Assembly: GCA_022226935.1 (NCBI GenBank)
Contig: CP092081.1
Span: 1,440,215 to 1,504,214 of the forward strand
Direction of reading: 5' to 3'
Length of the DNA stretch: 64,000 nucleotides
Origin: Nitrospira sp.
GTDB taxonomy: Bacteria; Nitrospirota; Nitrospiria; Nitrospirales; Nitrospiraceae
Both the position numbers and the translations under genes were made by a program. Below, piece after piece: positions 16,981 to 26,906 of the stretch (within the stretch, counting starts at the first letter, position 1; the number at the start of each line of letters is the position of its first letter). The notes under the pieces were generated by a model. The model searched no databases, was not told the DNA's origin, and was given only the letters and a program-made list of their open reading frames with translations.

Positions 16981-18513
16981 ATGATTGAACACCATGATAG
17001 CGGTTTGAGCAGAGTGCTGGTCATTTCGACCAGGCCGGACGGCATCATCACCAGCTTCAACAGCGCGGCCGAACGATTACTCGGAATCGGCGCCGATGCG
17101 GTTGTCGGTAAAGTGACGCCGGCCGCCTTTCATGATCCGGATGAACTGCGCCGCCGCAGTGAAACCCTTGCGGCCGAGTCGGGAAGCTCAATTCAAGATT
17201 CGTTCGGCGTCATCGTCGCCCGGGCCGGTATTGGTCGGATGGCCGAAGACGAGTGGACGTATCTTGATCGGGGCGGATGTCGGTTTCCGGTAGTGCTCTC
17301 CGTGAGTGCCATTTCTGATGAGACTGGAACCATTCTCGGATATTGCTTTGTCGCCAAAGATCGACGCGGGCAGTTACAAGCCGAGGCATTGCTTCGCCGC
17401 CAGGCGAAACTGCTCGACCTAGCCAACGATGCCATTCTGGTTCGCGATCTGCTGGGCGATACGATTACGTATTGGAATGAAGGCGCAGTACGTCTGTATG
17501 GGTGGTCGGCGGAGGAAGCGGTAGGAGCCTATATTCATGACTTTTTGAGCACCAGTTTCCCGCTCCCGCTAGAGGACATCAGGCAAAAATTTCTGGAGCA
17601 AGGGTTGTGGCGAGGGGAGCTCGTGCACAAAACTCGTGCCGGGCGAGAGATCACGGTATCCAGTCGGTGGACGCTGCTGAGAGACGCCACCGGTATGCCG
17701 AGCGGAAGTCTGGAATTGAACACCGATATTACCGAGCAAAAACGGGCACAGAAGGCTCTGAAGGATGCGCATGAAGAATTGGAATTGCGGGTCATGGAGC
17801 GCACGGCCGACCTGCGTGATGCCAATGAGCGGCTACGGGTCCTTTCACGTCGCCTGATGGAGATCCAGGAACTGGAGCGTCGCGCGATTGCCCGTGATCT
17901 GCACGACGAGATCGGACAAGCATTGACCGCCATTAAGCTGAATTTGCGGGAGCTTCGGGCGCACCCCCATTGCGAACCCGTCGAGGACCAGATCGCTGAT
18001 AGCTTGGAAATATTAGCGCAGGTTCTTCAACGCGTTCGCAGTCTGGCATTGGATTTACGGCCTTCATTGTTGGATGAGCTGGGCCTGGTGCCCGCTCTCA
18101 GATGGTATGTCGGCAGGCAAGCAGAACGTGCGGGCTGGCAATTGAAGTTTTCTGCCGAGGGCCTCACTGCCAGACCGTCTCCGGAAATCGAAATTGCCTG
18201 TTTCCGGCTCACGCAAGAGGCATTGACCAATGTTGTGCGGCACTCCCAGGCGAAAAAGGTGGAAGTGCGACTGGAGCGGTCTCTTCACGATTTGACACTG
18301 GTGATTCGCGACAATGGAATCGGGTTTGATCGGGACGCGGTTCGGTCCGGGGCCAGAGTTGGTACCAGCGTCGGACTGTCGGGGATGGAAGAAAGGGTTC
18401 AACTTGTCGGGGGAACGTTCAGCATTGAATCGACTCCGGCCGTGGGCACGGAAATTCGCGCCTCCTTCCCGCATGGTGCTGTGTCCCAAAGCACCGAGGA
18501 ATCTTTGGCATGA
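16981..18513 (+). CDS. NarX/DegS-like sensor histidine kinase with PAS domains
   Basis: About 510 residues from the ATG at 16981. Two PAS sensing domains (about 10-130 and 135-255) are followed by a coiled-coil linker (HEELELRVMERTADLRDANERL), an HisKA_3 dimerisation domain with the phospho-acceptor His308 in ARDLHDEIGQ, and an HATPase_c domain (NVVRHSQAKKVEV, DNGIGFD, GLSGMEERV). There is no transmembrane segment, so it senses a cytoplasmic signal. Its ATGA overlap with the next gene couples it to a NarL-type regulator. Earlier in-frame starts exist at 16876 and before, but they lack support. Confidence 0.88.
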   Translation: MIEHHDSGLSRVLVISTRPDGIITSFNSAAERLLGIGADAVVGKVTPAAFHDPDELRRRSETLAAESGSSIQDSFGVIVARAGIGRMAEDEWTYLDRGGCRFPVVLSVSAISDETGTILGYCFVAKDRRGQLQAEALLRRQAKLLDLANDAILVRDLLGDTITYWNEGAVRLYGWSAEEAVGAYIHDFLSTSFPLPLEDIRQKFLEQGLWRGELVHKTRAGREITVSSRWTLLRDATGMPSGSLELNTDITEQKRAQKALKDAHEELELRVMERTADLRDANERLRVLSRRLMEIQELERRAIARDLHDEIGQALTAIKLNLRELRAHPHCEPVEDQIADSLEILAQVLQRVRSLALDLRPSLLDELGLVPALRWYVGRQAERAGWQLKFSAEGLTARPSPEIEIACFRLTQEALTNVVRHSQAKKVEVRLERSLHDLTLVIRDNGIGFDRDAVRSGARVGTSVGLSGMEERVQLVGGTFSIESTPAVGTEIRASFPHGAVSQSTEESLA

Positions 18514-19163
18514 ACAAAATCAGAGTATTGCTTGCAGAGGATCATACATTGGTGCGGGCGGGATTCCGGGCTCTACTGGAGAAGCTGGAGGGGATTCAGG
18601 TCATCGGGGAAGTGAGTGATGGTCGCGATGCACTAAGGGTATCGAAAGAACTTCATCCTGAAGTGGTGTTGATGGACATCGCCATGTCCGGCATGAATGG
18701 TCTAGAGGCGACGAGCCGGATGCGCCAGGAGTGTCCGAGGACCAAGGTCCTCATGCTGACGATGTACACGAACGAGGAGTACCTCAAGGAAGCCTTGCGA
18801 GCCGGCGCGTCCGGGTATCTGCTCAAGGATGCGGATCGTCCCGAATTGGAATTGGCTATTAAGACCGTTTGTCGAGGAGAGACCTATTTGACTCCGGCTA
18901 TGGCTAAGTTCACCCTGGACGCCTACTGTCGACAGGATGATGTATCGACAAGCCCACTGGGCAAACTCACCGGGCGTCAACGTGAAATTCTTCAATTGAT
19001 TGCCGAGGGTTGTTCGACAAAACAAATCGCCCATCGTCTGGATTTGAGCGTCAAAACCGTAGAAACCCATCGAGCTCAGTTGATGGAACGTCTGGAAATC
19101 CGTGATGTGCCTGGCCTTGTGAGGCTGGCAATCAGGACGGGATTGGTTCGGTCAGATACGTGA
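18510..19163 (+). CDS. NarL-type response regulator
   Basis: A 217-residue regulator. The receiver has Asp56 in VVLMDIAMSGMNG, and Thr and Lys in the usual places (LMLTMYT, YLLKDAD). A LuxR-type helix-turn-helix occupies about 150-210 (LTGRQREILQLIAEGCSTKQIAHRL). The start codon overlaps the stop of the upstream kinase by four bases, so this is its cognate regulator. The target genes are unknown; the next downstream gene begins a glycan cluster 225 bases away. Confidence 0.92.
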   Translation: MNKIRVLLAEDHTLVRAGFRALLEKLEGIQVIGEVSDGRDALRVSKELHPEVVLMDIAMSGMNGLEATSRMRQECPRTKVLMLTMYTNEEYLKEALRAGASGYLLKDADRPELELAIKTVCRGETYLTPAMAKFTLDAYCRQDDVSTSPLGKLTGRQREILQLIAEGCSTKQIAHRLDLSVKTVETHRAQLMERLEIRDVPGLVRLAIRTGLVRSDT

Positions 19164-19388
19164 GGAATAACAAATAGTTGGCATGAGCATTTCGCGGTGA
19201 TTTTTTTCTCGACTCTCTGCTTGTAGTCAGGAATAATCAGGGCAGGCATCAGGGAATCCCCTATTACCCCTTAGAGGCTCGGTATGCCATGGTGGCTTTG
19301 CTTCACTGGGGAGATGTTCGTTGATCATCCTGGCTGAATTTTCGCCATACCCAACTCAACTGTTGCTCCTTCCTCATCAGGTCATTCT

Positions 19389-20489
19389 ATGAAAAAATTG
19401 CGCGTGGGTGTCCTTGGCACAGGGGCATTTGCTGAAGCCTGTCACGTGCCGGGATTGCAATCGCATCCTGACGCGGAAGTAGTTGTCCTGTGCGGCCGAA
19501 ACGCGTCGCGTACTCGAGCCATGGCCGATCGACTCGGGGTGCCAGAGATGTCTCTCGACTACGAACAGGTCTGCGCACGGAAGGATCTCGACGCGATTAC
19601 CATCGCAACTCCGAACGTCGCTCATGCCATTCAGGCAAAAGCTGCGTTCGCAGGGGGTAAACATGTCTTTTGCGAAAAGCCTCTCGGCATGAATGTGCAT
19701 GAGGTCGTCGAAATGGTGCGGCATGCAGAGCAGAGTCACGCAATACACCAAGTCGCCTTTACTTATCGATATTTATATGGTGTTCAAGAGCTAAAACGGC
19801 GGTTGCTGAGAGGCGACATTGGAGAACCGTACCATGTGCGGGTACAGTATGCGTCTTGGGAAGGTGTGAAGCCGGATTCAAAAATCGGTTTTCGGGAAAT
19901 GCGAGACGCCGCGGGCGCTGGAATTTTGTACGATGTCGGATCTCACCTCTTCGATCTCATAGGATTTATTATCGGACCGATCGAGGCGGTGGCGGGCAGT
20001 ACCTTGTTGATCCCGCGCGAGCGGATTGATCATCGGACCGGTGAGTTGGCTCAGGTGGAGACCGACGATATCGCTTCGGCGTGGTTTGTCTGCCGAGACG
20101 GGATTCAGGGCCACTTGTTTGCGAGTCGAGCCACGCCTAACTCAGGAGATAAAGCCTACATCGAAGTGGTTGGACGGGAAGGTGCCCTGCGGGCTTCCTT
20201 GAGCCGTGGATCGGTAGATATATTGCGGGTCTCTCGTGCGACGCATCCGGCATGGGAACTGGTGCCGTTACCGGCGGAAGCCTCCGATGGCACTTCCCAT
20301 TGTCTTGGGACGATGATGCGGAGTTTTGTAGATGCCTGTCTTCGGAAAAAATTAAACACGGATGTCGATGCTTCTTTTTACGACGGCCTCGCTGTGCAAC
20401 GGACAATGGATGCCGTACAAGAATCGGCTTGTCGGCCGCACTGGATTTCTCTGGAAGCCGACGTCCGCTGCAATGTGGCGGGCGAATAG
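19389..20489 (+). CDS. Gfo/Idh/MocA family oxidoreductase
   Basis: A 366-residue NAD(P)-dependent dehydrogenase. The N-terminal Rossmann fold starts LRVGVLGTGAFAEACHVPGL, and the conserved catalytic-site segment HVFCEKPLGMN follows at about 98-108. The C-terminal substrate domain runs from about 130, with YDVGSHLFDLIGF carrying the usual Asp and His. Members oxidise or epimerise sugars and inositols. It is the first gene of a same-strand glycan cluster, so it probably makes or modifies a nucleotide-sugar or sugar precursor. Confidence 0.87.
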   Translation: MKKLRVGVLGTGAFAEACHVPGLQSHPDAEVVVLCGRNASRTRAMADRLGVPEMSLDYEQVCARKDLDAITIATPNVAHAIQAKAAFAGGKHVFCEKPLGMNVHEVVEMVRHAEQSHAIHQVAFTYRYLYGVQELKRRLLRGDIGEPYHVRVQYASWEGVKPDSKIGFREMRDAAGAGILYDVGSHLFDLIGFIIGPIEAVAGSTLLIPRERIDHRTGELAQVETDDIASAWFVCRDGIQGHLFASRATPNSGDKAYIEVVGREGALRASLSRGSVDILRVSRATHPAWELVPLPAEASDGTSHCLGTMMRSFVDACLRKKLNTDVDASFYDGLAVQRTMDAVQESACRPHWISLEADVRCNVAGE

Positions 20490-20670
20490 GCGCCCAAAAC
20501 ACTTGACTCCTCAGAATCCTCCTAGCTACCACCACGTGACTACATATATGATCTCCGAATCAGGGAGAGACGCGAGTTGTGAATTTCCCCTGGCGCCGGG
20601 ATGTTGAGGTTCTCATGCAGACGTTCGAGAACCCATTCAGAGTGCCGGGATGAGGGAGGTAAACGCCCCT

Positions 20671-21945
20671 ATGAGTTACGATTCACTTTCAGTTCAGCAA
20701 GAACAGGGTGTGAATACCATGGCAAGTCCGTCTTCGGCGCGTCCACTTGTGAGTGTGGTGATCCCAACCTACAAACGTGCGCATCTTCTCAGAAAAGCTA
20801 TTCTGTCCGCCTTGGCCCAGGAGCAGGCCGGGGAGCTGTTTGACATGGAGATTATCGTGGTGGACGATTGCTCTCCCGACGATACGGCCAAGGTCATGGC
20901 CGAATTTCCCGGGGTTCAATATCTAAGGCTGCCTGAGAACCGGGGTGCATCCGGTGCACGAAATGCAGGAATTAAGCGTGGAAAAGGGAAGTATATTGCG
21001 CTGCTGGACGATGATGACGAATTTCTCACCCATAAATTGATGGTACAGGTTCCGATTTTAGAGGCGCACGCGGAAATCGGTGTGCTGTATGGGCAGAGCG
21101 TGGTGACGGGGGGAGAAACGCCGCTATTGCTTTGGCCGCAGTGGGGACCGTCGGGCAATGTGCTAGAAGAGTTTCTCACGAGAACCGATGATTTTCTGCA
21201 CCCCCCGACCTGGCTGGTGCGGCGCGAGTTGTTTGAACAAGCCGGGTTTTTCGATGAGAGCAAGGCCGGAATGGAACACTATGACATGGCGCTCCGTATT
21301 GCCGCGCTCACTCCATGGATGTTTCTCTCTGGCGGACCTGTCGCCCGCGGGCGGTATTCACAACAAGGTCTCTGGTATAGCACCATTGCAAATGGGACCA
21401 ACGAACAGCAATTGCCGAAGATTGTGGAAACCGCCCTGTCGCGCCTGCCCGCTACCGCCGATGCTGATCGTGTCCGTCGGAAGGCGAGAGCGGCGGTCTG
21501 TGCCAGTATTGCCCATCAGCGTTGGTGGGCCGGCGGCGGCCTGGAACCGACCAAGGCTCATTTGCTGAAAGCCGTGCGCGAAGCTCCTTGGTTACTGCAG
21601 GAAGCGGTGGTTGTTGACTGGTTGAAACGCATCGCCAGCACCCTGGCGATGTCTTCAGCCCATCCTGTTTCAGCTGTGAAGACATTCTGGAGAGAGATCA
21701 CAGAAGCCGCTGCAGCGGCCGAGACGGCTCCCACCGGTTCGTTCCGTCGACTGTGCGGAGAACTTCTTGAGGCGGCTGCGATTAGCATGAAGCGTGGTTC
21801 TCCGAGAAGGGCTCCTCTGGTGGCAATCAGCGCCCTGCTGAATGATCCTAGCTACTGGGTGCGGCCCGCTCGTCTCTGTTCGCTCTACCGCGCGTGGACC
21901 CAAGCGCCCACTGCGATGGGAGAACCAACGAGAGTCTCACTCTAA
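20671..21945 (+). CDS. Glycosyltransferase family 2
   Basis: About 424 residues from the ATG at 20671, ten bases after GGGAGG. The GT-A fold begins PLVSVVIPTYKRAHLLRKAI, with VVDDCSPDDT, the metal-binding LLDDDDEFL, and an acceptor-side motif PPTWLVRRELFEQAGFFDES. The C-terminal 150 residues are helical and not recognised. It adds a sugar from a nucleotide donor to a lipid-linked or protein glycan in the cytoplasm. Earlier in-frame ATG 20650 lies on the ribosome site. Confidence 0.85.
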   Translation: MSYDSLSVQQEQGVNTMASPSSARPLVSVVIPTYKRAHLLRKAILSALAQEQAGELFDMEIIVVDDCSPDDTAKVMAEFPGVQYLRLPENRGASGARNAGIKRGKGKYIALLDDDDEFLTHKLMVQVPILEAHAEIGVLYGQSVVTGGETPLLLWPQWGPSGNVLEEFLTRTDDFLHPPTWLVRRELFEQAGFFDESKAGMEHYDMALRIAALTPWMFLSGGPVARGRYSQQGLWYSTIANGTNEQQLPKIVETALSRLPATADADRVRRKARAAVCASIAHQRWWAGGGLEPTKAHLLKAVREAPWLLQEAVVVDWLKRIASTLAMSSAHPVSAVKTFWREITEAAAAAETAPTGSFRRLCGELLEAAAISMKRGSPRRAPLVAISALLNDPSYWVRPARLCSLYRAWTQAPTAMGEPTRVSL

Positions 21946-21979
21946 CGGTGTTCGCCGAGGACATGAAGTCCGGGGAACC

Positions 21980-22855
21980 ATGACACTCAGCATCATCATT
22001 CCGTGCCGTAATGCTGCCCGCACGATCGATGAGACGCTGCAGGCTCTAGCGGACCAGCACTGGCCAGGGGCATGGGAAGTCATTGTCGCAGATAATGGAT
22101 CGACCGACGACTTGGCAAAAGTGATCGCTCGCCACATGAAGCATATTCCGTGTCTTCGCCTTATTGATGCCTCCGGACGACGCGGCCCGTCTTATGCACG
22201 AAATGTAGGGGTCAAAGCAGCAACCGGTGAGGGGATATTATTTTGTGATGCGGACGATGTTCCGGCGCCCGGATGGGCGGTTTCCATGGAAGCGGCTTTA
22301 CGGGTCCATGGGTTCGTCGCTTCTCGCTTGGAGTTCGAAAAGCTCAATAGCCCGGCCGTTCGATCGGCGCGCGGCTGCACGCAGGTTGCCGGACTCCAAC
22401 AGTTTCGGTTTTTGCCTTTCCCGCATGCAGGTTCGGGAACCCTGGGGATCACACGTGTATTACATGATGCCGTGGCCGGATTTGATGAAAACATTCCGAT
22501 TTGCGAAGACATCGATTATTGTATGCGGGTGCAGCAACACGGGGTGAAGCTGGAGTTTGTCCCAGCCGCGGTACTTCACTGCCGACTCCGCGCAAGCAAG
22601 AAGGGCGTCTACGCTCAAGCCTCGCAGTATGCGGAGTATGAGGTGTACCTCTATAAAAAGTATGGGGCCGGCCATCTGTGGGAATGGTGGCGCTGGCGTA
22701 AGTACTTGCAGGCTTGGCGTAATCTGCTCGGACGCATGTTGGAGCTGCTTCGTACGCCGGAAGGGAAGACCCTGTTAGCCTGGCGACTAGGTCGTCTTAT
22801 GGGCCTGCTTAAGGGAAGTCTCAGATTCTGGGCCCCACCGGTGATGGTGGAATAA
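21980..22855 (+). CDS. Glycosyltransferase family 2
   Basis: A 291-residue GT2 enzyme starting MTLSIIIPCRNAARTIDETL. The donor-binding VIVADNGSTDD, the metal site LFCDADDVP, and ENIPICEDIDYCMRVQQHG (with the catalytic acidic residues) are visible. The C-terminus has basic and aromatic helices that may touch the membrane. It begins 34 bases after the previous glycosyltransferase gene and belongs to the same glycan cluster. Confidence 0.87.
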   Translation: MTLSIIIPCRNAARTIDETLQALADQHWPGAWEVIVADNGSTDDLAKVIARHMKHIPCLRLIDASGRRGPSYARNVGVKAATGEGILFCDADDVPAPGWAVSMEAALRVHGFVASRLEFEKLNSPAVRSARGCTQVAGLQQFRFLPFPHAGSGTLGITRVLHDAVAGFDENIPICEDIDYCMRVQQHGVKLEFVPAAVLHCRLRASKKGVYAQASQYAEYEVYLYKKYGAGHLWEWWRWRKYLQAWRNLLGRMLELLRTPEGKTLLAWRLGRLMGLLKGSLRFWAPPVMVE

Positions 22856-22871
22856 CGGGGGAATCGCTTCC

Positions 22872-23603
22872 ATGAATCCTCAATCCTTGGTGTCGGCCTC
22901 AGTGAGGAAGGTTTTGGGAAGCCTGACGCATGTCGTCACCACCAAAGCAGTCTTGTCTCTGACGTTTGACGACGGGCCGGATCCTGAAAATACTCCTAAA
23001 GTATTGGCCCTTCTTGAAAAGTATCACGCGCGTGGTACGTTTTTTGTGGTGGGGCGTGCTGCGGCCACCCACCTAGACCTGGTGCGGCGAATTGTCGCAG
23101 GAGGGCACGCAATCGGCATCCACTCCTGGGATCATCGCGCATTTCCCGGACTGTCGAGCCGAGAACGCCGCCGGCAAATCCGGGAATGTGAACGCGCATT
23201 GCAACCCTATGTCAGCCCCTTGTTTCGTCCGCCTTATGGGGAACAGACCGTCATGTCGCGCTTAGAAGCGTTCATAATGGGCTACGAGGTCGTGGGATGG
23301 AATCTGAACAGCGGAGATTGGTACGAGTCCCGGTCCTCGGTCATGAGCAAATATTTGTTGGAAATGGTGTCGCCGGGCGGGATCGTTCTGTTCCACGATA
23401 CTCTGTACGATAAGGGCGCACCTGCTCATGGGGTCGATCCCGAACATACTTCGTGGCCCGACCGTCAAGCCATGCTCGACGCCTTGGAGATGGTGCTCAA
23501 TCGACTGAGCGGGAGCTATCGGTTTGTCACGGTGCCGGAATTGCTTCACGCCGGACGGCCTAGGCGCTCATTCTGGTTTAAGCCATCGCTGGCAACGGCC
23601 TGA
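22872..23603 (+). CDS. Polysaccharide deacetylase (NodB domain)
   Basis: A 243-residue carbohydrate esterase family 4 enzyme. Motif 1 LSLTFDDGPDP carries the catalytic Asp and metal Asp, motif 2 IGIHSWDH gives the metal His pair, motif 3 is FRPPYGEQT, and GIVLFHDT holds the late His. It removes N-acetyl groups from a polysaccharide. There is no clear signal peptide, so it either acts in the cytoplasm on a lipid-linked intermediate or is exported another way. It sits inside the glycan cluster, 16 bases after the GT2 gene. Confidence 0.88.
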   Translation: MNPQSLVSASVRKVLGSLTHVVTTKAVLSLTFDDGPDPENTPKVLALLEKYHARGTFFVVGRAAATHLDLVRRIVAGGHAIGIHSWDHRAFPGLSSRERRRQIRECERALQPYVSPLFRPPYGEQTVMSRLEAFIMGYEVVGWNLNSGDWYESRSSVMSKYLLEMVSPGGIVLFHDTLYDKGAPAHGVDPEHTSWPDRQAMLDALEMVLNRLSGSYRFVTVPELLHAGRPRRSFWFKPSLATA

Positions 23604-23606
23604 AGC

Positions 23607-24461
23607 GTGGGGGCAATGATGGGAGGGCAAGAAAGAGGCCTGGGGTTGAGTAATGTGGCGGTGGTTGTGCCGGGATATAACAGGGCGGAATTTACCGAGG
23701 ATGAAGAGATTTCCTTCCGGCATGTAGAGCATTACCTCGGGCGGTATGACAAATTCCTCGTCGTCCCGCAAAGTCTGACAATTGAACGGCCCGGCTTTCA
23801 CATTCAACGATTTCCCGATTCATATTTTGGAAGCGCCATCGCGAACGCAAGATTGATGCTCTCCCCGACGTTTTATGAGGCATTCCACGCGTACCGCTAT
23901 GTGTTGATCTATCAACTCGACGCGTTGGTTTTTTCCGATCGGTTGATGGAGTGGTGCGCGAGGGATTGGGATTACGTAGGCGCCCCGTGGTTGCAGTGTG
24001 CCGATAGTCCGTGGGTCGGCGCTTCTCGGGTAGGCAACGGCGGATTCTCTCTCCGAAAAGTCTCTAGCTTTCGGCGTGTTTTGTCGTCGGACGCCTATTG
24101 GGTGGATCCTGAAGTGTATTGGCAACGGATTGCGTCCGGCCAGTCCTGGTATGTGAAATCTCTCAATTTGCCGAGAAAGTGGTATAAACAAATCAAACGG
24201 TTTAATAATGTCAAGCGAGAACTGGACCGTTGGCATCTGCGCCCGGACGGAACCAAAAACGAAGATCATTTTTGGGCCGACGAGGCGGTGCGCTACGATT
24301 CGCAATTCAAGGTGGCTCCCTTTCATGTCGGACTAGACTTTGCTTTTGAAGTAGTCCCACGGCACTGTTTTGAGCTCAATCACCATCGCTTGCCCTTCGG
24401 CTGTCATGCATGGCCGCGATATGACCGCTCCTTCTGGGAACCGTATCTCCTCAAACCATGA
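23607..24461 (+). CDS. DUF5672 family protein, probable glycan enzyme
   Basis: About 284 residues. The pattern NVAVVVPGYNRAEFTEDEE, then YVLIYQLDALVFSDRLMEW and WDYVGAPWLQ with VGNGGFSLRKVSSF, matches the DUF5672 family. Those proteins have glycosyltransferase-like features and occur in polysaccharide clusters. NEDHFWADE near the C-terminus is also conserved. The DxD-like QLDALVF could bind metal and nucleotide sugar. The start is GTG at 23607 or ATG at 23616. The function is inferred from the cluster. Confidence 0.7.
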   Translation: MGAMMGGQERGLGLSNVAVVVPGYNRAEFTEDEEISFRHVEHYLGRYDKFLVVPQSLTIERPGFHIQRFPDSYFGSAIANARLMLSPTFYEAFHAYRYVLIYQLDALVFSDRLMEWCARDWDYVGAPWLQCADSPWVGASRVGNGGFSLRKVSSFRRVLSSDAYWVDPEVYWQRIASGQSWYVKSLNLPRKWYKQIKRFNNVKRELDRWHLRPDGTKNEDHFWADEAVRYDSQFKVAPFHVGLDFAFEVVPRHCFELNHHRLPFGCHAWPRYDRSFWEPYLLKP

Positions 24462-24471
24462 TGGGATCGTG

Positions 24472-25362
24472 ATGACGATGAATGAGTCGGAAGCACAGCG
24501 TGCTGCGCCATTCACGGCGGGCGCAACCGCGCGGGCCGCTCGAACACCGACGGTCAAAATTCGCCCCAGTCGAGGGCTGTTTCATCTGGATCTGCAGTCT
24601 GTCTGGCTGTATCGAGAATTGCTCCTCTTTCTGATCTGGCGGGATACAAAAGTCCGCTACAAACAGGCGGTGATCGGTGCGGGATGGGCGGTGTTCCAGC
24701 CTCTCATATCAATGCTGCTATTCACCGTGTTGTTCAGCTACCTGGCGAAGCTGCCGTCTGATGGCGTGCCCTACCCGTTGTTCGCCTATGCGGGCCTGCT
24801 TCCATGGAACTTCATCGCTCAGGCGACGAGCCGCAGTGGCACCAGTCTAGTGGGAGAGTCGCATCTGATCAGCAAGGTGTATTTCCCTCGCCTGATTATT
24901 CCGCTCGCCGCCGCATCGGCGCCGGCGGTTGATTTACTGTGCGCATTGCTGATGATGATTCCGCTCATGTTATGGTTCGGGGTCACGCCGGGCTGGCAGA
25001 TGCTGTTTTTCCCCATTTTTGTCGTGATCGCCTTGCTCGCCGCCCTGGCTGTGAGTTTCTGGTTTTCTGCGTTACATGTGAAGTTTCGAGATGTGGGGCA
25101 TATCATCCCATTCTTCGTGCAGTTTTGGATGTTTGCTTCGCCCGTGGTGTATCCCGCCAGTCTCATCCCCGAACGATGGCGGACCCTCTACAGCCTGAAT
25201 CCCGCGGTGGGAGTCGTCGAGGGATTTCGGTGGAGCCTGTTGGGCCAACGCCCCCCCTCGCTCGAAACGATCCTCCCGAGCGTAGGCATCGTCCTGATTC
25301 TGTTCGTGAGCGGGATCGTCTATTTTAAACGTATGGAACGCACCTTCGCGGACGTGATTTGA
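24472..25362 (+). CDS. ABC-2 type polysaccharide export permease (Wzm-like)
   Basis: About 296 residues from the ATG at 24472. Six membrane helices are visible, beginning after LLLFLIWRDTKVRYKQAVIG, the amphipathic segment typical of O-antigen and teichoic-acid exporters. Other family patterns are YPLFAYAGLLPWNFIA and SPVVYPASLIPERWRTLYSLNP near the C-terminus. It exports an undecaprenyl-linked glycan across the inner membrane with the ATPase encoded next. Its stop codon overlaps the ATPase start by one base. Confidence 0.88.
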   Translation: MTMNESEAQRAAPFTAGATARAARTPTVKIRPSRGLFHLDLQSVWLYRELLLFLIWRDTKVRYKQAVIGAGWAVFQPLISMLLFTVLFSYLAKLPSDGVPYPLFAYAGLLPWNFIAQATSRSGTSLVGESHLISKVYFPRLIIPLAAASAPAVDLLCALLMMIPLMLWFGVTPGWQMLFFPIFVVIALLAALAVSFWFSALHVKFRDVGHIIPFFVQFWMFASPVVYPASLIPERWRTLYSLNPAVGVVEGFRWSLLGQRPPSLETILPSVGIVLILFVSGIVYFKRMERTFADVI

Positions 25363-26621
25363 TGGCTGAGATCGCAATTTCCGCACGGCATGTGAGCAAA
25401 GAATATGTCATCGCAGGGATCAACCATGACACCTTGCGCGATCGGATCGCCCATGGCTGTCGGTCTCTCCTGGGGCGCCAAACTGCGAAGAAGGTGGCTC
25501 CACGATCCTTTCAGGCCTTGAACGATGTCTCGTTCGATGTCAGGGAGGGCGAGGTTCTCGGAGTGATCGGACACAACGGAGCGGGGAAAAGTACGTTGTT
25601 GAAGATCCTGTCCCGCATCACGGAGCCAACCGGTGGAGAAGTGGATCTGTACGGGCGCGTGACATCGTTGTTGGAGGTGGGCACCGGATTTCATGCAGAG
25701 CTTTCGGGACGCGAAAACGTCTACCTCAATGCCGCCATGCTGGGTATGCGCAAGGTGGACATCGACAAAAGATTCGACGCCATCGTGGAATTCTCCGGCA
25801 CCCAACAATTTATCGATACCCCCGTCAAACGCTATTCAAGCGGCATGTACGTGCGACTGGCGTTTTCAGTGGCGGCGCATCTTGATCCAGAAATTCTGAT
25901 CGTCGATGAAGTGCTGTCGGTCGGCGATGGAGCGTTTCAGAAGAAGTGTTTGGGGAAAATGGACGAGGTGCGAAGAGACGGCCGGACGGTTATTCTCGTC
26001 AGCCACGATTTGCCGGTGGTGGCGAGCCTTTGCCAGCGCGCCATTCTGCTGCGGCACGGGCGGGTCGTGGGTGATGGCCAACCGCAGCAGATTATCGAGC
26101 AATATATGAGCGAAGCGTTCACGGATGCCGGCGTCTCGCTGGCTGATCGCACCGATCGGTATACGAAGGGCGAACTTACCGTGCAGGCCATCACTTTCTT
26201 AGACGACAAGCTCAACCCTTTGCAGCCGGTTATGTCCGGGCAGCATCTTGTCATTCGCGTACACTATCGGTGTCATGTTCGAAAAGTGTTTAAGGACATG
26301 CGCGTCATGGTTGTGATCAATCGAGATGAGCGCGCATCCTGTATTTTTTCGACGGATCTCGTGAGTCGCACGCCGCTGGATTTGGAAGGCAGCGGCTATG
26401 TGGACTTTCACGTGCCGCACCTGCCGTTGTGCGGCGGGCGCTATTTCCTTCATGCCGCGATTGAAAACAATATCGTGACGCAAGATTGGGTTCAGTATGC
26501 GGCTGAGCTGCAGGTGTTGGACGGAGACTATTACGGGACCGGCCGAATGTATCCGCATGATGGATGGCGAGGAAAGGGCATGTTCGTCGACCACAGTTGG
26601 CGGTTCGAAAGAATGTCCTGA
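25362..26621 (+). CDS. ABC polysaccharide export ATPase with C-terminal carbohydrate-binding domain (Wzt-like)
   Basis: A 419-residue protein. The ATPase half (about 5-245) has Walker A GHNGAGKSTLLK, signature YSSGMYVRLAFSVA, Walker B ILIVDEVLSVGD and the switch His in VSHD. The C-terminal 170 residues (from about 250, DRYTKGELTVQAITFLDD) form a beta-sandwich like the Wzt C-terminal domain, which recognises the finished, capped polysaccharide. This points to an O-antigen-like polymer that is completed in the cytoplasm and then exported. It is the last gene of the glycan cluster. Confidence 0.88.
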   Translation: MAEIAISARHVSKEYVIAGINHDTLRDRIAHGCRSLLGRQTAKKVAPRSFQALNDVSFDVREGEVLGVIGHNGAGKSTLLKILSRITEPTGGEVDLYGRVTSLLEVGTGFHAELSGRENVYLNAAMLGMRKVDIDKRFDAIVEFSGTQQFIDTPVKRYSSGMYVRLAFSVAAHLDPEILIVDEVLSVGDGAFQKKCLGKMDEVRRDGRTVILVSHDLPVVASLCQRAILLRHGRVVGDGQPQQIIEQYMSEAFTDAGVSLADRTDRYTKGELTVQAITFLDDKLNPLQPVMSGQHLVIRVHYRCHVRKVFKDMRVMVVINRDERASCIFSTDLVSRTPLDLEGSGYVDFHVPHLPLCGGRYFLHAAIENNIVTQDWVQYAAELQVLDGDYYGTGRMYPHDGWRGKGMFVDHSWRFERMS

Positions 26622-26906
26622 CAATGATCGGATCATCCATCCTCCTCTGCGTCATCCTGCCACTGCAGTCATTTCATCGGAAAGAGATTCTGTTCCTTCG
26701 CTAGAATCCGGCCTGTTTCCTCAAGCAAGCATTCCTGCCCGGGGCATCGTAGGCGCATCCCTGATCCTGAATCATTGAGATAGGGCCGTTATAGGGCCGA
26801 TTGTCAGGGGTTTACCTGATGTGTTCGAGGCGGTATCTTACGCCTGTTTTCAGATTACGAATCGCGGATCGGGTATCGATGTAAGTCTTGAGGGGGCGAT
26901 TCGAGC

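Noticed and set aside
26622..26906. Small gene between the Wzt-like ATPase and the hybrid kinase
   Set aside because: Frames here are short or continuations of other frames, and none has a ribosome site or recognisable features.
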